A DNA stretch of 15,931 nucleotides. Origin: Acidaminococcus sp. CAG:917. Lineage in GTDB: Bacteria; Bacillota; Clostridia; Christensenellales; CAG-917. The DNA lies in assembly GCA_000437555.1 (NCBI GenBank), contig FR901010.1:1-15931 (forward strand). Direction: 5' to 3'. Below are positions 1 to 5,457 of this stretch, piece by piece (positions within the stretch are counted from its first letter, which is position 1; the number at the start of each line of letters is the position of its first letter). Position numbers and translations under genes: made by a program. The notes beneath the pieces are model-generated. The model was not told where the DNA came from, did not search any database, and saw only the letters and a list, made by a program, of their open reading frames with translations.

Positions 1-372
1 TTTACGGGCAAAAACAAAAAGCTCGGTTTTTCAAAAGAAAACTATATGCAAATCGAATACAGCGACGATATGGCGACATATCTCAATGCCGCCGACGTAG
101 TCGTATCCCGCTGCGGTGCCACCGCATTGCACGAAATTGCCGCTCTCAAAAAGAGAGCCGTATTCATTCCTTTGCCTAAAGGAACGTCCAGAGGCGACCA
201 GGTGGAAAATGCGGCAGTTGCTAAAAAGCACGGCGGTATTATTTTGGAACAGCCGAAACTTTCGCCAGAAAATTTGTTATCCGCCATATCGCTTGCCGAA
301 AAACCTATGACGCCGATATGCGAAAACCCCAATGAAAAACTTTTAAAACTCATTTTGGAAAAAGCAAAATAA
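1..372 (+). CDS. murG: MurG C-terminal part (5' end outside window)
   Basis: C-terminal 123 residues of the peripheral membrane glycosyltransferase that adds GlcNAc from UDP-GlcNAc to lipid I, giving lipid II for peptidoglycan synthesis. The reading frame is open from base 1, so the gene begins upstream of the window and the internal Met codon at 46 is not the start. Visible family signatures: a segment reading AADVVVSRCGATALHEI, where MurG has its conserved sugar-nucleotide binding ADxxxSRxGA..xxE loop, then FIPLPKGTSRGDQVENA, matching the PL..xxSRGDQxxNA segment of Gram-positive MurG, and the usual C-terminal helix with leucine spacing. It ends with TAA where the family normally ends. A related GT28 enzyme is possible, but the SRGDQ..NA motif favours MurG. 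No clear terminator follows; the next gene starts 77 bases on. Confidence 0.85.
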   Translation, partial: FTGKNKKLGFSKENYMQIEYSDDMATYLNAADVVVSRCGATALHEIAALKKRAVFIPLPKGTSRGDQVENAAVAKKHGGIILEQPKLSPENLLSAISLAEKPMTPICENPNEKLLKLILEKAK

Positions 373-402
373 TTCCGTCCGTGGCTTATAATGTAAAACC
401 TA

Positions 403-431
403 TTGCAATGATTTAAAATTTGTGTTAAAAC
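403..431 (+). promoter_or_regulatory. Possible promoter before the membrane-anchored protein
   Basis: A TTGCAA hexamer (403-408) and a TAAAAC hexamer (426-431) are separated by 17 bases, at a sensible distance from the start codon at 450. The -10 match is only fair and the surrounding DNA is AT-rich, so chance is a real alternative. A separate TATAAT at 387-392 has no -35 partner. Confidence 0.25.
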
Positions 432-449
432 CCCTCTAACGGGGGATTT

Positions 450-1709
450 ATGGGAAATAACAAAGCAATCAAATGGGTACTTACGATACTTCTTATTGTG
501 ATTTGCATAAGCTGTTTTGTAATTGTTTGCACTTTAAACTTAAACACGCCAAGCGGAACCAATGCGGAAGAATCGACTGTCAAAGAAGAGCCGCCCGTGG
601 CGGAGGAGCCTTTGCCTGACGTTGAAGAGCCGATTTATTCCGTCTTTCCTCGGGATACGGTAACATATGATTCCGTAGGCGTAGGTCACATAGGCGGGAC
701 TTATTCGGATACCTTAATTGAAGTATTTTCTCTCGGAGAATACTACTTTTCGATAATTTCTACCAATTCAAGCGACTATGATTTTACGCAAAGCGGATTT
801 GCTGTTGCAAAATCCACGGACACGGCACTCCTTGATACGGTGACTTTCGGAGAAGGAGAATATATATGCTCCACTTTTTCGGAAGGGAATATCGCCGTTG
901 CTCTTAAAGCCGACGCCGAAATAACGTTATACTTTTTCGATACTTCCCTCAACTTTTTATCTTCTTATTCGCTTGAGCTCGACGACGCCGTTTTTTATTC
1001 GAGTTCATCGATGCTGTTCGGCACGGCAAGAGGAGAACTCTTCGTTTATGAAGTTTTACCCTCCAAAAGCACGCTGCTTTTTAAATCGGAGGTTAACGAA
1101 AGCGTAAAGCTGAAACAGATTTTTAAAACAAATAACTCCTTTTTACTTATTATGTCGGGCGAAAATCTGACCGAGGTTTATTCTTACGATACCTCGCTTA
1201 CTCTCATAAAAACTTTAAACGACGAATATCTCGACTGTTCGATATCAACAGAACGCTTTGCGATTTTTTGTGAAAGCGGCACTCTTTACGCTTTCGACCT
1301 CGATTTCGAACTTGTCTCCACGCAAAAACTCAAAGAATGTATATCCGCAAAATTTATTCCCGTCTCGGGCGGTGTTATGCTTGTCACGACAAAGGGGTAT
1401 TATAATCTTTGCCCGCACTTCGACGTGCTCAAATTTATGGCATTTTCGCTCGAATATCAAAGCGTTGATTTTGCAGTCAAATCGGACGGAGGATATATTC
1501 TCGCTCAAAGGGATAACCTTTTAGACATAATTCGCTTTACGAGTTTCGGAAGCTATAACACGCTCTATGCCTTTACCGCAAAAAACACGTTTAAAAGAGT
1601 GTTTATAAAACAAAACGGCTTCACGGTATTTTTGACAAACGCAACGATAGACAACATTTTTAAAGACAATTTCGGAGAATCCGACGTGTTTTGGCTGTGC
1701 CTTAAATAA
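450..1709 (+). CDS. Membrane-anchored extracytoplasmic protein, beta-propeller-like, unknown function
   Basis: I do not recognise a named family. Residues 9-29 form one hydrophobic segment after a short basic N-terminus, without a lipobox, so it reads as an uncleaved signal anchor. Residues about 35-62 are an acidic, proline- and glutamate-rich linker (repeated EEP), as in proteins that cross the inner part of the cell wall. The rest (about 70-419) is rich in short beta-strand patterns with repeated hydrophobic/aromatic strands followed by small polar turns, and it looks like irregular propeller blades; this is inferred from pattern, not from a motif. The start is set by GGGGG at 441-445. That run can pair with CCCC at 431-434 over a six-base loop, so the ribosome site may be partly masked. 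Its position after murG and before lgt suggests an envelope role, but nothing catalytic is visible. Confidence 0.7.
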   Translation: MGNNKAIKWVLTILLIVICISCFVIVCTLNLNTPSGTNAEESTVKEEPPVAEEPLPDVEEPIYSVFPRDTVTYDSVGVGHIGGTYSDTLIEVFSLGEYYFSIISTNSSDYDFTQSGFAVAKSTDTALLDTVTFGEGEYICSTFSEGNIAVALKADAEITLYFFDTSLNFLSSYSLELDDAVFYSSSSMLFGTARGELFVYEVLPSKSTLLFKSEVNESVKLKQIFKTNNSFLLIMSGENLTEVYSYDTSLTLIKTLNDEYLDCSISTERFAIFCESGTLYAFDLDFELVSTQKLKECISAKFIPVSGGVMLVTTKGYYNLCPHFDVLKFMAFSLEYQSVDFAVKSDGGYILAQRDNLLDIIRFTSFGSYNTLYAFTAKNTFKRVFIKQNGFTVFLTNATIDNIFKDNFGESDVFWLCLK

Positions 1710-1849
1710 AAACACGAAAAGTTTAAACAGGTCGGATATTCGATTTGGTTTGCTGTTAGCTAAAACCGAAATATTCCGTCTTGGCCATTTATTGCCCAAC
1801 ACGGCAAAATGCTGTTGAAATTAAAGGCAGGATATGTTAAACTGATTTT

Positions 1850-2254
1850 ATGGACCAACCGCAGTTTTCTCCGCCGCAAACGGAGACCAAACCCCAAACG
1901 CAAAAAGCACCCGCATCGCCTGTCGCGATTGTTTCGTTTGTATTATCGCTTGTGGGCACGGTGTTTTTTATAATAGTCATCGCGCTTATTATATCGAGAA
2001 CGCAAGGTAAAAATCTTTTCAGCTCTATAAACACTTTTGAAAAATATATCGCCGTCATGTTCTCGCTTTTTTTGGTGTCGTTTTTCTGTTTTTTGGCTTC
2101 TCTGATAACAGGCGCGATTTCTTTAAAGAAGGAATCCAAACTCGGATTTGCCGGTCTTATCATATCGGCGATAGAAGTTATTCCGTCAATTATATTTTCC
2201 ATGGCGTGCGGACTCACGCAATCGATAACAAGTTTAGGTACGGTAATGTTATGA
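1850..2254 (+). CDS. Small three-helix membrane protein, DUF4190-like
   Basis: A 134-residue protein with a Pro/Gln/Thr-rich cytoplasmic-type N-terminus (residues 1-23) and three hydrophobic segments at about 24-48, 65-91 and 98-120. The layout (AxVSxVLxLxG at the first helix, a LITGAISLKKESK junction, then a final AGLIISAI helix) resembles the DUF4190 type of small membrane proteins whose function is not known. The stop codon overlaps the ATG of the next gene as ATGA (2251-2254), indicating translational coupling to lgt. The start is the only ATG after an in-frame stop at 1838-1840, yet no good Shine-Dalgarno sequence lies at the normal distance (AGGA at 1829-1832 is too far), so initiation may be weak or near-leaderless. 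Confidence 0.7.
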   Translation: MDQPQFSPPQTETKPQTQKAPASPVAIVSFVLSLVGTVFFIIVIALIISRTQGKNLFSSINTFEKYIAVMFSLFLVSFFCFLASLITGAISLKKESKLGFAGLIISAIEVIPSIIFSMACGLTQSITSLGTVML

Positions 2255-3108
2255 AACCATTTTTGTTCGGAGTTATTCCCGCATACGGATTTTTTATTTT
2301 TATAGGAGCGGCTTTAGGCGTCTTGCTCGCTACGTTTCGCCGTCGCCATGACGGAATATCAAACAAAGAAGTTTTTTTTACAGGCGTTATATCGTTGACT
2401 GTCGGGCTTATCGGCGCAAAACTGTTTTATATTTTCGGCACGCTTCCCAAAGTTATTTCGGGAGATATGCCTTGGATTGCCCTTTTTGAATCGGGCTTTA
2501 TGTTTTACGGCGGTCTCATATTCGGAATTTTGGGAGCTTTGCTGTGCGCCTATATATTCAATATTCCTATAAAACGTCTCTTTGACGCTCTCTCGTTCGG
2601 CGTTCCCGTGGGGCAGGCTTTCGGCAGAATAGGCTGCTTTTGCGCAGGCTGTTGCTTCGGCATCCCTACCGATTCGGCAATCGGCGTCGTGTTTACCCAC
2701 CCTCTCGCCTCCACTACGCCCGTCGGCGTTCCGCTCGTTCCGACTCAACTGATTGAATCGGCAAGCTGTTTTTTGATAACGGCAATTATGCTCGTCGTGT
2801 TTTCCAAAAAAAGAAAGGACGGCGCGGCGTTTTGGACGTATATCGTTCTTTACGCCATAGCCCGTTTTATCATAGAATTTTTCAGAGGCGACGCCGAAAG
2901 AGGTATGATAGGCGCGCTTTCCTCGTCGCAATTTGTCGCCGTGCTTTTTTTATCGGCGTTTATCGTTTACCTCATTGTTCGCAAAATCGTCAAGTCGAAG
3001 TTCGGCAAAAACGACTCTTTTCTCGAAGCAAAAGGAGTTATATATAAGCTTCCGAAATGCGCAAAATGGAACATAATGAAATTTGACCGATATGCAAACT
3101 TGAAATAA
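2251..3108 (+). CDS. lgt: Prolipoprotein diacylglyceryl transferase (Lgt family, double-Cys variant)
   Basis: A multi-pass membrane enzyme that would move diacylglyceryl from phosphatidylglycerol onto the lipobox cysteine of prelipoproteins. I take the ATG at 2251, coupled by ATGA to the preceding gene, rather than an ATG 45 bases upstream inside that gene, because the protein then starts MKPFLFGVIPAYGFF as Lgt proteins do. Seen: GRIGCFCAGCCFGIPT at residues 125-140, the place of the Lgt signature GRxGNFxNxExxG, with R126 kept but the Asn/Glu positions replaced by cysteines; and RFIIEFFRGD at 205-214 (R205, E209, R212), the second conserved Lgt region, followed by SSSQF. Hydrophobic helices fill the rest. 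Length 285 is normal. The last 35 residues are basic and soluble. The CxxGCCxG form is common among Lgt-like proteins of Clostridia; whether it is the housekeeping Lgt or a paralogue cannot be told here. Confidence 0.8.
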   Translation: MKPFLFGVIPAYGFFIFIGAALGVLLATFRRRHDGISNKEVFFTGVISLTVGLIGAKLFYIFGTLPKVISGDMPWIALFESGFMFYGGLIFGILGALLCAYIFNIPIKRLFDALSFGVPVGQAFGRIGCFCAGCCFGIPTDSAIGVVFTHPLASTTPVGVPLVPTQLIESASCFLITAIMLVVFSKKRKDGAAFWTYIVLYAIARFIIEFFRGDAERGMIGALSSSQFVAVLFLSAFIVYLIVRKIVKSKFGKNDSFLEAKGVIYKLPKCAKWNIMKFDRYANLK

Positions 3109-3110
3109 CA

Positions 3111-3140
3111 AAACCGACTGAAATTCAGTCGGTTTATTTT
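3111..3140 (+). terminator. Intrinsic terminator after lgt
   Basis: AAACCGACTGA (3111-3121) and TCAGTCGGTTT (3125-3135) form a perfect 11-base-pair stem with a three-base loop, followed by ATTTT. It starts three bases after the lgt stop codon. The flanking A/T runs would also let it act on the opposite strand. Confidence 0.9.
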
Positions 3141-3309
3141 AGCCTGATTTTGCGATATGTTTTGCAATGCGTTATAATAATTTATGTATTCGTTTAAGCC
3201 TTATCTTTCTCGCTTTAGCAGTATCGCAGATATCTAATTTCGCTTTTTTATCTTAAAAGAGGTTTTAAATAGCTTTGGCGACTTTAGTTAAAATAATCCC
3301 CTTTCTGTT

Positions 3310-4122
3310 TTACTCTGCAATTTCCTCTCTTGCTCTTTCCAAAAATTCCTTAACGATATCAAGCGGTATTGCATAGTTTATACCTATCTTGCCCGAATCC
3401 GCAACGACGACTCCGACTACCTTACCGCTATCGTCAATCAAAGGTCCGCCGCTGTTTCCCGGCAATGTGTTAGCGGTTATTACGATGAAATCTTCGTCGT
3501 TTACCTTTCTGAGTTCATCGGATACAAGTCCGTCGATAATGCAAATACCCTTACCTGCACTGTTGCCTATGGCATAAATATGCTCGCCCGTTTTAACAGG
3601 TTTTGTTGAAAACTCGACGGGTTTTAAATTTTCCGCCTCTATTTTAAGAAGTGCCAAATCCTTTTTTGGGTCGGCGGTCACAAACTCAAGGGTATACATT
3701 TGCGATTGTTTATAAAACTTGCAATATATGAAATTGGATATTATCTCGATTTTTTTATCCGCCGAAACCTTGCCCACGCAATGAAGATTGGTGAGAATAT
3801 ATCCGTCCATGCAAACAAATCCGCTGCCCGTCGAAATTTCGTCGCCGTAAGTCGCTCCCACGGTAACCACGCTTTCTCTGTTCTTATCGAACACGTTTAA
3901 GTTTTCTTCTTTCTCAATTTCCGCAACCGCCTTAGCCTTTTTAACCGCGGTTTTGGGTGCGTTTTTAAGATTGAGAACTCTCAGTTTCGATTCGCTGTTA
4001 AACTCGCCGAAGCAACTGCGGCATTGATATCCGTAAAATGTATTGCCGTCCTTTTCGTATTCGACAAGTTCGACAATTTCATTGCTACCGCAAATTTCGC
4101 ATCTGTCGCATTTAAAAACCAT
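3310..4122 (-). CDS. Zinc-ribbon/trypsin-like serine protease
   Basis: A cytoplasmic-looking 270-residue protease with no signal peptide or membrane helix. Residues 5-37 hold a zinc-ribbon-like cluster (C5, C8, C11 and C34, C37). A charged linker (about 55-80) leads to an HtrA-like trypsin domain (about 83-265). The catalytic triad is visible: H114 in TNLHC, D155 in DLALLK, and S224 in GNSGGP. There is no PDZ domain, which distinguishes it from DegP/HtrA. GGAGG overlaps the stop of the preceding AAA gene, eight bases away, so the two are translated together. In this context it is more likely an effector or processing protease controlled by the cluster than a periplasmic quality-control enzyme (inference). 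The N-terminal zinc ribbon echoes the one at the start of the TIR protein, which suggests a shared partner or common mode of recruitment. Confidence 0.88.
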   Translation of the reverse strand: MVFKCDRCEICGSNEIVELVEYEKDGNTFYGYQCRSCFGEFNSESKLRVLNLKNAPKTAVKKAKAVAEIEKEENLNVFDKNRESVVTVGATYGDEISTGSGFVCMDGYILTNLHCVGKVSADKKIEIISNFIYCKFYKQSQMYTLEFVTADPKKDLALLKIEAENLKPVEFSTKPVKTGEHIYAIGNSAGKGICIIDGLVSDELRKVNDEDFIVITANTLPGNSGGPLIDDSGKVVGVVVADSGKIGINYAIPLDIVKEFLERAREEIAE

Positions 4123-4130
4123 AATTCCTC

Positions 4131-5285
4131 CTATTCGGCAACGTCCTCGCCGTTTCTGTATGCTTCAAACTTGGCAAGCTCTTCCTCGGTTATAACGTTC
4201 CTCGTCGATTTAATAGCTTTTTCCAGGTCTTTGAGCGTTATGTTTTCTGCCTTTCCGCTCTTTACCGCGCGCTTATAAGCCTCAAGTTTGACTTTTTCGC
4301 AGATAGCGGTTATATCGCCGCCACCGAATCCGTTAAGCGAAACGGCAAACGCCTTTAAGTCGACGTCGTCGTCTTTGGGCAGATTTTTCAGAGCTTTGTT
4401 GACCATAAACTCACGCGCTCCTTCGTCCGGCAACCCTACGTAAATCTGAGTATCGAAACGTCCTCCTCTGACCATAGCGCTGTCGATAACCCAAGGACGG
4501 TTTGTTGCGGAAATCAAAAGCAGCATCTTGTTTGTTTTCGACTTTTTAAAACCGTCCACCTTAGTAAGAAACGTGGCGACAAATCTTGCCATCTCGGCGT
4601 CCACGCCGCCCGAACTGTCTCCTCTTTTGGATGCGACGGAATCGAATTCGTCGAAAAATATAATTGCCCTTTCGTTTTTCTGGGCGGTTTCAAACAGAGC
4701 GTCAAGCTGCTTGGAACTGTCGCCCATATATTTTGAAATCAGGTCCTGACAGTTTACTGCAAAGAATTTTGCGTCAACCTCTCCTGCTATTGCCCTTGCG
4801 ATAAAAGTTTTACCCGTTCCGGGAGGACCGTAAAGCATTATCTTTCCGCCCGGCTTTATGTTGTAAAGCTTCGCAAGCTCGGGATTGCCCAAAGGAGCCA
4901 AAACCTTAAAACGAATCTGGTCTTTTACGTCTTCAAGCCCTGCCACGTCCGCAAACGTGACCTTATTTTCCTCCGTATCGACAGGCTGAAAAGTTACGAC
5001 GTCATCGTCCTTTTTTTGCGCCTGTTTCGCGTTTTGCTCGGGATTTACCGTCTTTACGGATTTTTTACCAGAACAGTGACTCCTGACAAAATCGAGAATT
5101 TTTGAAGCAAGCTTGTGATATTCTATCTTGACGTCGTTAGTGGACGCCGTAGTAGATATATCGTCGGCAAGTTCCGCAGCTCTCAAAAAGGCGTCTCTTG
5201 CTCCCATTATATCTCCCGCGCCGTATAGTTCTTTACCCGTCGCATAAAAGCTCTTATATGCTTCCACTTTAGCCGAATTGTTCAT
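4131..5285 (-). CDS. Vps4-like AAA ATPase with N-terminal MIT-like domain
   Basis: A 384-residue classical AAA ATPase with a single AAA module. Residues 1-70 are a small helical domain (AxxxYxxGKELYGAGDIMGARDAF pattern, then a helix ending KLASKILDF) that looks like an MIT domain, the part of Vps4 that binds ESCRT-III tails; a TPR-like hairpin is the alternative. After a linker comes the AAA core: Walker A GPPGTGKT (153-160), pore loop KYMGDS (185-190), Walker B IIFFDEFD (208-215), sensor 1 N262 in SATNR, arginine fingers R273 and R276 in RGGRFD. The C-terminal VITEEELAKFEAYRNGE resembles the last helix of Vps4/katanin-type ATPases. The Vps4 beta-domain insertion seems absent. Role inferred: hexameric remodelling of the Snf7-like and coiled-coil polymers encoded upstream. 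AGGAA precedes the ATG. The gene has its own promoter 114 bases upstream. Confidence 0.88.
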   Translation of the reverse strand: MNNSAKVEAYKSFYATGKELYGAGDIMGARDAFLRAAELADDISTTASTNDVKIEYHKLASKILDFVRSHCSGKKSVKTVNPEQNAKQAQKKDDDVVTFQPVDTEENKVTFADVAGLEDVKDQIRFKVLAPLGNPELAKLYNIKPGGKIMLYGPPGTGKTFIARAIAGEVDAKFFAVNCQDLISKYMGDSSKQLDALFETAQKNERAIIFFDEFDSVASKRGDSSGGVDAEMARFVATFLTKVDGFKKSKTNKMLLLISATNRPWVIDSAMVRGGRFDTQIYVGLPDEGAREFMVNKALKNLPKDDDVDLKAFAVSLNGFGGGDITAICEKVKLEAYKRAVKSGKAENITLKDLEKAIKSTRNVITEEELAKFEAYRNGEDVAE

Positions 5286-5321
5286 ACTCTAACGTTTCCT
5301 CACCTTAAAAACTTTTTATCG

Positions 5322-5341
5322 TATATGACGATAATCATATA
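5322..5341. repeat. Inverted repeat in the leader of the AAA gene
   Basis: TATATGA (5322-5328) and TCATATA (5335-5341) form a perfect seven-base-pair inverted repeat with a six-base centre, lying between the promoter at 5399-5428 and the AAA start codon. It could be an operator palindrome or a leader hairpin. All but two pairs are A-T, so chance is possible. Confidence 0.35.
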
Positions 5342-5398
5342 TTGATTTTTTACGTCGTTATTACAAAATTTAACGCTTTTGCTTTCTGTTTTAAGCCT

Positions 5399-5428
5399 AT
5401 TATAGCTTGCCTTTAACTGCGCTATCAA
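5399..5428 (-). promoter_or_regulatory. Internal promoter for the AAA ATPase and protease genes
   Basis: On the minus strand TTGATA (5423-5428) and a perfect TATAAT (5399-5404) are 18 bases apart. Transcription would start near 5392 and give a leader of about 107 bases before the AAA start codon at 5285. This lies in the 172-base gap after the TIR gene, and implies that ATPase and protease can be made independently of the upstream genes. Confidence 0.7.
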
Positions 5429-5457
5429 ACGACACCTGAGCGCCGCAATTAAGAGCA

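Noticed and set aside
1729..1788. Imperfect inverted repeat (CGGATATT... with ...AATATTCCG)
   Set aside because: Several bulges and mismatches and no T-run; not convincing as a terminator or operator.
2206..2250. Upstream ATG for the Lgt gene
   Set aside because: It would add 15 polar residues, lies inside the preceding gene without a ribosome site, and the ATGA overlap at 2251 gives the expected Lgt N-terminus.
3139..3309. TATAAT on the plus strand near 3171 in the convergent gap
   Set aside because: No -35 partner and no plus-strand gene downstream before the leftward cluster.
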